From contig CP126122.1 in NCBI GenBank assembly GCA_030123565.1, positions 3,672,800 through 3,736,799 on the forward strand: a stretch of DNA of 64,000 nt, written 5' to 3'. The notes under the pieces are model-generated. The model did no database searches and was not told the origin of the DNA. It saw only the letters and a list, made by a program, of their open reading frames with translations. Shown here in pieces: positions 23,966-31,687 of the stretch (positions within the stretch are counted from its first letter, which is position 1; every line of letters begins with the position of its first letter). Both the position numbers and the translations under genes were made by a program. The stretch comes from Nitrospira sp. (lineage in GTDB: Bacteria; Nitrospirota; Nitrospiria; Nitrospirales; Nitrospiraceae).

Positions 23966-24814
23966 GTGCATCACAAGGCCCCCTCCGCGCAGCCTCCCTA
24001 CCCACTTCCTTCCCTACCAGAACTCAATCCAGCAACGATCAAAAAACTTGATCGAAGAAATATCCAGAGGTTTATCCGCATCGAAGCGCTGCTTCGGTCT
24101 CAGGTGGTATGGGACCTTTATGAGAAGGCCACGCGACGAACCCGGCGGCGCAAATCAGCTCCTCCAATCAGAAGCGTGGACTTGTGGCTTTTCCTGTACG
24201 GTGGGAACAGGTTGAAGCTAATAGGTGAGGCCCATGCACCCATGCGGCGCCTTCTGTGGGATGACAGCCTGCGTGAACGGTTCCATGTTGAGGATGGGTG
24301 GGCTGTATTGTTGGGCTCTCATCATCGCTACTTGCGGCCACAGAGTATTTCGTTCCGAATTGGTGAAGGGATCGTTGATTTGTCCATTTTGCACCGGCGC
24401 GAGGACCTTAGCTTCAAACTCGAGTATCTGAATGAGGACCAGTCACGCTATTTGTACCTTATGATCGATAGTGCCGAAGTCTCGCTATCCGACCTGAGGG
24501 CGCTTCAAGATCTTTTACGAAAGCGCCAGAAGACAATCTTGTCGGAAGCGAAACTTCAGGCCCCTCACCCTGTTAAAGATGTCACTGCTTGGATGCTCTA
24601 CCTTCAGTCTCACGACATGCACCGCTACCAAGGGATGAGCGCTGAGAACGTCGGTAAGAACTTGTATGGAGCACCAGGCAGACGCTTAACTATGACACCT
24701 AAGGATCGCAATAAATGTGAGAACGCCCGCCGGCAAGTACTGCGAGCTTGCGCAAACGTGCAGAAGCTAATTGATTTTGCAGTGAAGGGTCCGTGGTTTC
24801 CCTCCCTCTTGTAG
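23966..24814 (+). CDS. Hypothetical element protein, 282 residues
   Basis: The start is taken at GTG 23966 because AGGAAAGGA stands six bases before it; an upstream ATG at 23921 lacks such a site. A basic segment (KATRRTRRRKSAPP, about residues 56-70) is followed by a mixed alpha/beta region with LWLFLYGGNRLKLIGEA, a strand-rich middle (HHRYLRPQSISFRIGEGIVDL) and a helical basic C terminus. The middle recalls DUF2285-type proteins of integrative elements only faintly, so I leave it unassigned. A terminator follows, marking the end of the cargo half of the element. Confidence 0.6.
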   Translation: MHHKAPSAQPPYPLPSLPELNPATIKKLDRRNIQRFIRIEALLRSQVVWDLYEKATRRTRRRKSAPPIRSVDLWLFLYGGNRLKLIGEAHAPMRRLLWDDSLRERFHVEDGWAVLLGSHHRYLRPQSISFRIGEGIVDLSILHRREDLSFKLEYLNEDQSRYLYLMIDSAEVSLSDLRALQDLLRKRQKTILSEAKLQAPHPVKDVTAWMLYLQSHDMHRYQGMSAENVGKNLYGAPGRRLTMTPKDRNKCENARRQVLRACANVQKLIDFAVKGPWFPSLL

Positions 24815-24854
24815 CTCTTATTCTCTCAGATACTTCTCAATCAATAAATTTTCA

Positions 24855-24897
24855 GGGGTGACAGTCTCTATGCAGGCTGTCACTCCTCGTTTTGTTT
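24855..24897 (+). terminator. Rho-independent terminator
   Basis: A stem GGGGTGACAG / CTGTCACTCC with a 12-base loop is followed by TCGTTTTGTTT. It lies 41 bases beyond the stop of the 282-residue hypothetical gene and separates the cargo from the replication genes. Confidence 0.7.
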
Positions 24898-24944
24898 CAC
24901 CCTTTTTGGGAGACTGCCCTTGTTCATGGAGCAAGGAGGTGAGC

Positions 24945-25121
24945 ATGGACGAGTTATTGACGACATCAGACGTGGCGCGGGCACTGAACCGCTCGGTAGA
25001 TAGCGTTCGCGATTACGAACGAAATGGGAAATTGCCGGCTCAAAAGACTCGCAGCGGCCAACGACTTTTCAGAATCGCCGACGTGGAACTTCTAGCCAAA
25101 CAACTGAAAGACCGGACATGA
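24945..25121 (+). CDS. MerR-like helix-turn-helix protein (excisionase-like)
   Basis: This encodes 58 residues. I start it at ATG 24945, which has an excellent AAGGAGGTGAGC site; the longer frame from 24858 runs through the terminator hairpin. LLTTSDVARALNRSVDSVRDYERNG and a short wing (KTRSGQRLFRIADVELL) are the winged HTH of MerR/excisionase-type proteins. It could control the replication operon that follows or assist excision. The stop overlaps the next start (ATGA). Confidence 0.78.
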   Translation: MDELLTTSDVARALNRSVDSVRDYERNGKLPAQKTRSGQRLFRIADVELLAKQLKDRT

Positions 25122-25291
25122 CCCCTTCTGATCATGGGCTGACACACATCAGCGGTCCTCTGGGCGAAGTTTTGAAAGAAATTCTCCAACGTGCAGAGTT
25201 ACGTGCTCGACTGGAAGCTGAGCTTGGCCGGCCGCTCACCGATACGGAGTTTCTCCAGGTCGCCGAGCGTGCCGGAGGGGTCAGTATATGA
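25118..25291 (+). CDS. 57-residue hypothetical protein in the replication operon
   Basis: This small gene is joined by ATGA overlaps at both ends, to the HTH gene before it and the initiator-like gene after it, which is strong evidence for translation. The protein is helical (LGEVLKEILQRAELRARLEA, then LGRPLTDTEFLQVAERAGG). No family is recognised. Position suggests a replication or regulatory accessory protein. Confidence 0.65.
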   Translation: MTPSDHGLTHISGPLGEVLKEILQRAELRARLEAELGRPLTDTEFLQVAERAGGVSI

Positions 25292-26223
25292 AGGCGCAGC
25301 CGGCGATTTGGTTTTACCCATCTGATTGGCTCCGCGATCCAGCCCTGCGAAGTTGTTCCCTGGAAGCGCGTGGGCTCTGGATTGACCTCCTCTGCTTCAT
25401 GCATGAGGGCTGTCCATATGGTCATTTTCAGTTCGGCAATCCAATTCCTTCAGAACAACTTCACAAAGTCATCGCGAGAATGACTGGCATAGATCTTCGT
25501 GCAGTTAGACGGTTGATAAATGAACTTCGCGCAGCAGAAGTGTTTAGTCTCAACGAGGATGGAGTGATGTATTCCAGACGCCTGACTCGGGATCATGACA
25601 TCCGAACCAAGCGTGCGCAAGGTGGCGTTCTCTCGCTGCAAAATCCGAATGTGCCGCGCAGGAAGCGTGACCTGCATGAAAGTCAAGAAGGATATCCTTC
25701 AGCCCATCCTTCCCCCCCATCCTTCGATACGTCCTTGGGGGTATCCCTTTCATCTTCATATTCAATTTCATCTTCAGAAGAAGAGAAGATAGCTGGTTCG
25801 ACTCCGTCTTCACCAGCCGCTGCCTCCTCCGGGAAGCGAAGGATGCAACTCACGGATGCAGAGTTTCTGAACACTCTGAGACTGAATCCCGCTTACAAGC
25901 ACCTCGATCTCGACGCTGAGCTGGGGAAAATGGACGCCTGGCTTGCGACCCCAAGGGGAAAGGGTAAGCAGAAAACACGGCAACGCGTCGTGAATTGGCT
26001 GAACCGAGCCGTCGACGATCATAGACCGATGGACTCGGCTTCTCCCTCGGCCGCCCCACACCTTTGCACAGAAAAAGTTCATGGCGCCGATGGCCGGCGT
26101 TACCAGATTTGCGGGAAACCTATCGCCCTGAACCAACAGCCCCAGAGCCTTCCCTACTGTTCCGAGCACCTTCGGGGCAGGCAACTGGTCGCCGCTCACC
26201 TCGCGAATGGACACGCATCATGA
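25288..26223 (+). CDS. Phage-type replication initiator-like protein
   Basis: This encodes 311 residues. The N-terminal 110 residues (IWFYPSDWLRDPALRSCSLE, ARGLWIDLLCFMHEG, LRAVRRLINELRAAEVF) match the winged-helix start of phage replication proteins such as DUF1376/replisome organisers. A Ser-rich disordered linker covers about 140-190. A C-terminal helical segment (LDAELGKMDAWLATPRGKGK, then RVVNWLNRA) is typical of helicase-loading domains. A Cys pair near 270-290 (ICGKP, YCSEH) may bind zinc. It directly precedes the DnaB helicase gene with an ATGA overlap and is probably its loader. Confidence 0.75.
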   Translation: MKAQPAIWFYPSDWLRDPALRSCSLEARGLWIDLLCFMHEGCPYGHFQFGNPIPSEQLHKVIARMTGIDLRAVRRLINELRAAEVFSLNEDGVMYSRRLTRDHDIRTKRAQGGVLSLQNPNVPRRKRDLHESQEGYPSAHPSPPSFDTSLGVSLSSSYSISSSEEEKIAGSTPSSPAAASSGKRRMQLTDAEFLNTLRLNPAYKHLDLDAELGKMDAWLATPRGKGKQKTRQRVVNWLNRAVDDHRPMDSASPSAAPHLCTEKVHGADGRRYQICGKPIALNQQPQSLPYCSEHLRGRQLVAAHLANGHAS

Positions 26224-27557
26224 CCACGATGACCATCGAACAACCCTGCCTGCCGCCACACGACCTCGAAGCCGAGCAGGCCATCCTCGGAGCCATCCTG
26301 CTCTGCCCCGCCGTCTTGGCGACCGTGGGCGAGCTCGTCACCGAACAGGACTTCTACGACGCTCCCCATCGCGCCATCTTTGCTGCCATGGGCCAACTGG
26401 AGAACGCCGGCCGAGCGATCGACCACATCACGGTGAGTGAAGAGCTGAGACGGACGGGAACCCTCCAGGAAGTCGGCGGATCGGCTGCGGTGGCTGAACT
26501 CATTCAAGCTGTGCCGTCGGCTTCCAACGTGATGACGCATTGCCGAGTCGTGCGAGAGAAAGCCCGGCGACGGGAACTTCGCCGCATCGGGTACGACCTG
26601 TGTGTCCAAGCCTATGACGAGAAAGCATCCCTCCCTGCCATCGTCGAGGAGGCAGAACAAGCAATCCTCGCGCTTGATCAGGCGAACACCGCTCAGGCCA
26701 TTGCCCCGATCAGGCAACTCGTCACTGATCGCCTGACCCACCTTGAAACCCTGTACAAGCAAAAAACCCCGATCACTGGGGTCCCGACAGGCTTCACATC
26801 CTTGGACAAACTCACCGCGGGGCTTCAGCCTGGAACCTTGAACATCATTGCCGCCCGTCCCAGCATGGGGAAAACAGCCCTCGCCCTTTCCATCGCCGCA
26901 CATGTCGCCATGCGTGAGCACCACCCGGTCCAGATCTTCAGTCTCGAAATGTCCAAGGAGGAGTTGACCGATCGGTTGTTGTCCCTCGCAGCGCTTGTCG
27001 ATCTCCATGCGATCCGGACCGGACAAGTCGGAAAGGCCGAGTGGGCTCGTATCGCCACCGCGGCGGACCAAATCTCGAATGCTCCGTTGCACATCGACGA
27101 TTCGGGGACCTTGACGGTGACACAGCTTCGGCGACGAGCCCGACGAGCAAAAGCCAAGACTGGCATGGCACTCATGGTCGTGGACTATCTCCAACTCATG
27201 ACGCCGAGCTTGCGGGGAGAGTCGCGGCAACAAGAAATCAGTGAGATCAGTCGCAGCCTGAAGCTTCTTGCCAAGGAGCTGGCCGTGCCAGTCGTGGCCT
27301 TGTCTCAACTGAGCCGGAAGGTCGAAGACCGGACTGACAAACGCCCGATGTTGTCCGATCTTCGGGAAAGCGGCGCGATTGAGCAGGATGCCGACTTGGT
27401 GGCGTTCATCTACCGAGATGAGGTCTATAACCCGGACTCCCTCGACAAAGGGATCGCGGAAGTTCTTGTCCGGAAACACCGTAGTGGGCCGATTGGCGAG
27501 CAGAAACTTCTGTTTCGGGAACAATATGCCAAGTTCGAAGAACTGCCGGCGGACTGA
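26220..27557 (+). CDS. dnaB: Replicative DNA helicase, DnaB family
   Basis: This encodes 445 residues from ATG 26220, which overlaps the stop of the initiator gene. The N-terminal domain opens LPPHDLEAEQAILGAILL, typical of DnaB. The RecA-like domain holds Walker A ARPSMGKTA at about residue 218, Walker B LMVVDYLQLM, and the motifs ALSQLSRKVEDR, LSDLRESGAIEQDADLVAFIYRD split over motifs 3 and 4. All catalytic residues are present. It should unwind element DNA during replication. It is an element-borne paralogue of the chromosomal enzyme, which is not in this window. Confidence 0.93.
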   Translation: MTTMTIEQPCLPPHDLEAEQAILGAILLCPAVLATVGELVTEQDFYDAPHRAIFAAMGQLENAGRAIDHITVSEELRRTGTLQEVGGSAAVAELIQAVPSASNVMTHCRVVREKARRRELRRIGYDLCVQAYDEKASLPAIVEEAEQAILALDQANTAQAIAPIRQLVTDRLTHLETLYKQKTPITGVPTGFTSLDKLTAGLQPGTLNIIAARPSMGKTALALSIAAHVAMREHHPVQIFSLEMSKEELTDRLLSLAALVDLHAIRTGQVGKAEWARIATAADQISNAPLHIDDSGTLTVTQLRRRARRAKAKTGMALMVVDYLQLMTPSLRGESRQQEISEISRSLKLLAKELAVPVVALSQLSRKVEDRTDKRPMLSDLRESGAIEQDADLVAFIYRDEVYNPDSLDKGIAEVLVRKHRSGPIGEQKLLFREQYAKFEELPAD

Positions 27558-27625
27558 CCAATGAAAAAGAACCAGGCCGCCTCTTTACAGTCGGGAACCG
27601 CATGGCAGGAGCGAGAAGGCGGGTG

Positions 27626-27895
27626 ATGACAACCTCACCAGCTCTGCCGAGCCCTGGGTATCTCGACCTGAAAGCCCTAGCGGCCTATAGCTCGTGTTCT
27701 GTGCGATGGCTGAGGGATCGACTCAATGACTCCACCGCCCCCCTGCCCTATCATCGTGTGGGAGGCAAGATTCTTATCCGGAGAGAGGACTTCGACGACT
27801 GGATCACCCGCTTTCGAACCGTTCAAGCGGCGACCGAACTAGAGACGCTTGTAGACGACGTGATGGCTGATCTGTTCAACAAGAAGGCCTCTTGA
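27626..27895 (+). CDS. Helix-turn-helix (excisionase-like) protein
   Basis: This encodes 89 residues from ATG 27626; an upstream ATG at 27602 is possible. YLDLKALAAYSSCSVRWLRDRL is a MerR-type HTH and PYHRVGGKILIRREDFDDWI is the wing of the helix_turn_helix_17/excisionase family. A 21-codon open frame (27561-27626) overlaps its start and may be a leader. Proteins of this kind next to a tyrosine integrase usually direct excision. Confidence 0.8.
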   Translation: MTTSPALPSPGYLDLKALAAYSSCSVRWLRDRLNDSTAPLPYHRVGGKILIRREDFDDWITRFRTVQAATELETLVDDVMADLFNKKAS

Positions 27896-27919
27896 CAGCC
27901 TTGCATCGGGATACCCAAG

Positions 27920-27997
27920 ATGACCGTCACCACTCACGATAACCGCCCCATCAACCGCAGTGATGCCCGGCAGCTGGTCCGGGCGATGAGGACCTAA
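27920..27997 (+). CDS. 25-residue open frame coupled to the integrase gene
   Basis: The frame MTVTTHDNRPINRSDARQLV plus five residues ends in TAA that overlaps the integrase ATG (TAATG). The exact overlap suggests translational coupling. There is no strong ribosome binding site. It could be a real small protein or only a coupling leader. Confidence 0.35.
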   Translation: MTVTTHDNRPINRSDARQLVRAMRT

Positions 27998-29271
27998 TGG
28001 GCGTCAAAGTTCGACAGTGGAAAGGTGCGTGGTGGATTTTTATCAATCACCACGGCATGCGGAAAGCCAAACGAGTCGGCATCGGAGAGCCCGGCAAGAA
28101 GGTTGCGAAACTAGCCGCGCAGCAGATTCAGGCCCGTCTCGCACTAGGCCAAGCCGCCTTTCAGAGTCAGAAATCCGGCATCACCATCGACGCCTACGCG
28201 CAGACCTTTCTACAGCGCATTGAGCACACCCGCAAGCATACGACCCTCGCCGACTACACCAAGATCCTCGACCGTGACATCGTACCTGCCCTAAAGGGTC
28301 TCGACCTGCAGGACATTACCCGCGAGAAGGTCAAAGCGCTCGCTCTGGCCGGGCTCCAGAAGGGTCAATCTCCAAAAACCGTACAAAACATCGTCCGATG
28401 CCTCAGCAGCCTTCTGAGCCACGCGCTGGAGGATGGCCACGTAACCGCGAACACGGCCCTCAAGCCGGGCAAGTTTCTGCCGAAGGTCGGCAAGCGCCAC
28501 AAGATTACGCCCCTCACTCGTGCAGAGGTCGCCCTGCTGATGGAGACCGCCAAGGCGAAATTGCCCCGCTACTATCCCTTGTTCCTCTGCGCCGTGCGCA
28601 CGGGCTTGCGGATGGGCGAGTTGTTGGCGCTCCAGTGGAATGATATCGATTGGCACGGCCGGTTCATCGAGGTCCAGCGGAACTACACCCACTGGAAGTT
28701 GACCACGCCGAAGAGCGGGGAAAGCCGGCGCGTGGACATGTCACGCGAACTGGCACGGACGCTTCACGATCTCCGAACAGAGCAGCAGATTGAGGCCGCC
28801 GCGAGAGGATGGCAAGAAACCCCGGCCTGGGTGTTCTGCAGCGAAGTCGGAGGCCTGCTCCATCCGCACAACCTCCGGGATCGCGTCTTCTACGGTCTCC
28901 TGACGAAGGCCAAGCTGAGGAAGGTCCGGTTTCACGACCTGCGGCATACGTTCGCGTCGCTCTTACTGCAGCAGGGTGAAAGCCTGGTCTATGTGAAGGA
29001 ACAGATGGGCCACTCGTCCATTCAGGTGACCGTGGATCTGTACGGGCATCTGATTCCCGGCGGGAATAAGCAGGCGGTCGATCGACTCGACACCCCAGTG
29101 GAGAAGGTGCTTTTCGAGGCCGATTCCGCAACCCCGGCGCAACCAGCGCAACCGGTGCTGATGCCTGCTTCGTCAGATCGTGTGGAGTATTCAGTAGTTA
29201 CGGAGAGAGGGTATGGGGTGAGTGACGGGTTTCGAACCCGCGACCTCCGGATCCACAATCCGGCGCTCTAA
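27997..29271 (+). CDS. int: Tyrosine integrase of the element
   Basis: This encodes 424 residues. An N-terminal arm-binding part is followed by a SAM-like core-binding domain (about 62-160) and the catalytic domain. Active residues are visible: Arg205 (TGLRMGELL), Lys239 (TPKSGESR), His313 and Arg316 (FHDLRHTFA), His339 (GHSS) and nucleophile Tyr349 (DLYGHL). It integrates the element into tRNA-His. Its last 18 residues are read from the antisense strand of the tRNA gene. In a circular element the frame would instead run into 17297-17463. This changes only the tail beyond the catalytic tyrosine, so both forms may be active. Confidence 0.95.
   Translation: MGVKVRQWKGAWWIFINHHGMRKAKRVGIGEPGKKVAKLAAQQIQARLALGQAAFQSQKSGITIDAYAQTFLQRIEHTRKHTTLADYTKILDRDIVPALKGLDLQDITREKVKALALAGLQKGQSPKTVQNIVRCLSSLLSHALEDGHVTANTALKPGKFLPKVGKRHKITPLTRAEVALLMETAKAKLPRYYPLFLCAVRTGLRMGELLALQWNDIDWHGRFIEVQRNYTHWKLTTPKSGESRRVDMSRELARTLHDLRTEQQIEAAARGWQETPAWVFCSEVGGLLHPHNLRDRVFYGLLTKAKLRKVRFHDLRHTFASLLLQQGESLVYVKEQMGHSSIQVTVDLYGHLIPGGNKQAVDRLDTPVEKVLFEADSATPAQPAQPVLMPASSDRVEYSVVTERGYGVSDGFRTRDLRIHNPAL
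29214..29236 (+). repeat. attR core: 23-bp repeat at the tRNA-His 3' end
   Basis: It is identical to 17274-17296. It consists of the CCA end, acceptor 3' strand and half of the T arm of tRNA-His, read from the complementary strand. The integrase coding frame passes through it. Confidence 0.9.
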
Positions 29272-29290
29272 CCAGCTGAGCTACACCCAC
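29214..29290 (-). tRNA. tRNA-His (GTG)
   Basis: The minus strand gives a complete cloverleaf. The acceptor stem GTGGGTG pairs with CACTCAC, with one G-T pair. The D arm is AGCTCAGCTGGTTAGAGC and the anticodon stem CCGGA/TCCGG holds the loop TTGTGGA with anticodon GTG. The T stem GCGGG/CCCGT is followed by discriminator C and an encoded CCA. The base at 29291 supplies the extra G-1 that is diagnostic of tRNA-His and pairs with C73. It is intact and was rebuilt by the inserted element. Confidence 0.95.
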
Positions 29291-29459
29291 CACACCGGAG
29301 CACGCAACGAAGCGGCATCTTAACAAACCATGGAGAATGCCCGCAACCACCGGGGAACCCCCTGTGAGGTGTCATATGTGAAGCGTCGTTCGCCGGACGG
29401 CGGGTCGCCTCTTGTCTGTCGTCTTTCATCCCACGATATATGTTTCACGAGGCACGGCT

Positions 29460-30179
29460 TCAGTTCCCGCGGGTATCGAACGCCGCTTGCATTTCCTCCA
29501 AAATGGCGGCGGCGGCGGCGGAAGGATCTTGCGCGTCTCGAATGGGACGCCCGATCACGAGGTAATCCGCACCGGCCGCGATGGTTTGTGTCGGCGTCGT
29601 GACCCGAGCATGGTCGTCGATTCCCTTGCCCGCCGGTCTGACCCCCGGCGTGACGATGGTCAGATTCGGTCCGACCTTGGCACGGATGGCCTGCGGCTCT
29701 TCTCCGGAGGCTACCACCCCGTCGCAACCCACCTCCGCCGCCAGCGCCGCCCGGGCCGTGACCAGATCCTGAACGGTCCGCTGAATCCCCATGTCCCGCA
29801 AATCCTGTCCATCGAAATTGGTGAGCACCGTCACGGCCAGCAACTTGAGAGCGGACTGACCCCGCCCCTGGACCGCCGCGATCAAGGCTTTTCTGTTCGC
29901 ATGGACGGTCAGGAAGGTCGCGCCCATGGCGGCGACCCGAGCCGTCGCCCGGCGGACGGTTTCTTCAATGTCCAAAAATTTGAGGTCCAGAAAGACACGC
30001 TTCCCCCGGTCAACCATCACCTGCACGATGTTCGGTCCCGCCACCGTATACAATTCCAAGCCGACCTTCACAAACCGCACCTGTTCTCCCATCCGATCGA
30101 CCAGCGCTTCCGCCTCCGCCGCAGAGGGGACATCCAGCGCCACGATCAGACGATCTCTCGCATCGATCCGCGTCATCAT
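29460..30179 (-). CDS. pyrF: Orotidine 5'-phosphate decarboxylase
   Basis: This encodes 239 residues and catalyses the last step of UMP synthesis, decarboxylation of OMP. The opening RLIVALDVPSAAEAEALVD, the catalytic block FLDLKFLDIEETV, the loop TVHANRKAL, and the phosphate-binding end VTPGVRP and DYLVIGRPI are all present. In most relatives the catalytic block is DLKFHDIPNT; here His is replaced by Leu while the essential Asp-Lys-Asp remain. It is divergent from rpsT with 115 bases between. Confidence 0.95.
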   Translation of the reverse strand: MMTRIDARDRLIVALDVPSAAEAEALVDRMGEQVRFVKVGLELYTVAGPNIVQVMVDRGKRVFLDLKFLDIEETVRRATARVAAMGATFLTVHANRKALIAAVQGRGQSALKLLAVTVLTNFDGQDLRDMGIQRTVQDLVTARAALAAEVGCDGVVASGEEPQAIRAKVGPNLTIVTPGVRPAGKGIDDHARVTTPTQTIAAGADYLVIGRPIRDAQDPSAAAAAILEEMQAAFDTRGN

Positions 30180-30294
30180 ATTTTGGCCGCGACCACCGCG
30201 TATCCCCGGAAGCCCTGCCGACTCCTTTCGGTCTCCTTGACCTCTCTTCTCATCCTATGTTACAAGCTCAAGCTTTGAACGTAGGAGAATCCCT

Positions 30295-30573
30295 ATGCCT
30301 GTTGTCCACAAATCCACGATTCGCCGTGCCCGTCAATCCGAGAAGCGCCGCTTGCGCAACCGCGCCACGCTCAGTTCGGTTCGAAGCGTCCTCCGCAAGG
30401 TTCAGGATGCCATCGCTGCCAAGAAACCGGACGAGGCGAACGCCACTTTGCGGGAAGCCACTGCAGCCCTGAGCAAAGCGGTCACCAAGGGCGTCTTGAA
30501 GCCGAATACGGCGTCGCGCCGCGTATCCAGACTCACCCTGCGCGTGAACGCCCTCACCGCCTCCCACGCGTAA
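30295..30573 (+). CDS. rpsT: 30S ribosomal protein S20
   Basis: This encodes 92 residues, rich in Lys/Arg/Ala, with STIRRARQSEKRRLRNRATLSS, KKPDEANATLREATAALSKA and GVLKPNTASRRVSRL, the S20 three-helix bundle that binds 16S rRNA. GTAGGAG stands six bases before ATG. The last 20 bases overlap the end of the convergent holA gene. Confidence 0.97.
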   Translation: MPVVHKSTIRRARQSEKRRLRNRATLSSVRSVLRKVQDAIAAKKPDEANATLREATAALSKAVTKGVLKPNTASRRVSRLTLRVNALTASHA

Positions 30574-31666
30574 CCGTTCTGACATTCGACACCGGTCTCG
30601 AACCTGATGGTCGCGGGACCGGTGATGTCGCCCTCTCCAGCTCCACCCTTGGCCCTTGTTTCGACGGCCTGCCGCAGAGCCGAAACAACAAATCTTCCAT
30701 TACACGGACAGGGGTGCTCCCGCTTCCTCCCTTGAGTTTCGAGTCGGTTTCCATAAACCAGTGAAAGGCCTGTGTCAGGTGGGCGTCTGTGAAGGTCTCG
30801 AGGAATCCCCGCACCCGAGCGGGATCCATTCGAAACGTGCGGGCTGTTTCGCCTTCCCGACCGCCGGACCTGACCTGCTCCTTCATTTTCCACAGCCGTC
30901 GATATTGCCAGACCAAGGCCCCGAGGATACGCAACGGGGCCTCTCCGTTCTCCAGATTTCTGGCAAGAATCCGCAATGCCCGCCCATGATCATGCGTTCC
31001 GATGGCGTTCATGAGATCGAACACCGAGGCGCCGGGCTCGGTCCCACGCAGCGCCGCCACATCCGCCGGTTGCACCGGTTTGCCCGACGGCACATAAGAG
31101 GCGAGCTTCTCAAGCTCTCTCCGCACCGCGTAGAGCGACTCGTTCCCCACATCCTTGAGTAGCTGGATGGCCTCTTCGTGAACATGCAGGCCCAGCGCCG
31201 CCGCTTCCTGACGAATCCAGGCCGCGAGCTGCGCATCGCGCAACGGTTCGCAGCTCACGGTCACGGCCCGTTTCGTCAGGGCCTGTGTCCACTTAACTCG
31301 GCCGTCCAGCTTGGCGCTCGCGACGATCAGGGTCGTCGTGTCGTTCGGGGCCGCCAGATAGGCCATGAGTTTGTCGCCTTCGCGCGCCGAGAGTTTCTCC
31401 GGGGATTTATACACGACGACGCGCCTCACGGCGAACACGGGAATTTCCGCCGCGCAGGCCAGGACATCCTCCACCGAGGCATCGTCGCCGTAAAAGACAT
31501 CATAGTTGAACCCGCTCTCCGACTCCGCCCCCAGCGCGGCCTCTCGAAGGGTGGCAACGGATCGGTCGCGGAGATAGTCCTCCTCACCGACGACCGCGTA
31601 GAGCGGCATCATCCCGCCACGCGCGAGGGACTGTGACAACTCCATGCTGGTGATCGACAGACTCAT
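30554..31666 (-). CDS. holA: DNA polymerase III delta subunit
   Basis: This encodes 370 residues. PLYAVVGEEDYLRDRSVATLRE begins the AAA-like domain of the clamp-loader delta subunit, followed by VFYGDDASVEDVLACAAEIPVFAVRRVVVYK. The helical part has GNESLYAVRRELEKLASYV and the C-terminal lid domain ILGALVWQYRRLWKMKE. The C-terminal 40 residues are an unordered basic tail. Delta opens the beta clamp ring during loading. It is the third gene of the leuS-lptE-holA order seen in many Gram-negative bacteria. Confidence 0.95.
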   Translation of the reverse strand: MSLSITSMELSQSLARGGMMPLYAVVGEEDYLRDRSVATLREAALGAESESGFNYDVFYGDDASVEDVLACAAEIPVFAVRRVVVYKSPEKLSAREGDKLMAYLAAPNDTTTLIVASAKLDGRVKWTQALTKRAVTVSCEPLRDAQLAAWIRQEAAALGLHVHEEAIQLLKDVGNESLYAVRRELEKLASYVPSGKPVQPADVAALRGTEPGASVFDLMNAIGTHDHGRALRILARNLENGEAPLRILGALVWQYRRLWKMKEQVRSGGREGETARTFRMDPARVRGFLETFTDAHLTQAFHWFMETDSKLKGGSGSTPVRVMEDLLFRLCGRPSKQGPRVELERATSPVPRPSGSRPVSNVRTVTRGRR

Positions 31667-31687
31667 CGGTGAAGACTCGTGAGACGA

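Larger units (their letters stand above)
17274..29236. mobile_element. Integrated element in tRNA-His: phage satellite or cryptic prophage
   Basis: The element is bounded by a perfect 23-bp direct repeat (17274-17296 and 29214-29236) that equals the last 23 bases of tRNA-His including CCA. It is 11.96 kb long including both repeats. It encodes a tyrosine integrase at the tRNA side, HTH/excisionase-like proteins, a phage-type replication initiator, DnaB helicase, a small terminase subunit, a serine recombinase, a toxin-antitoxin pair, a secreted protease and several unknown proteins. Capsid, portal, tail, lysis and full large-terminase genes are absent. Such content fits phage satellites as well as a decayed prophage. 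Most replication and integration genes are tightly overlapping on the plus strand. Confidence 0.9.
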
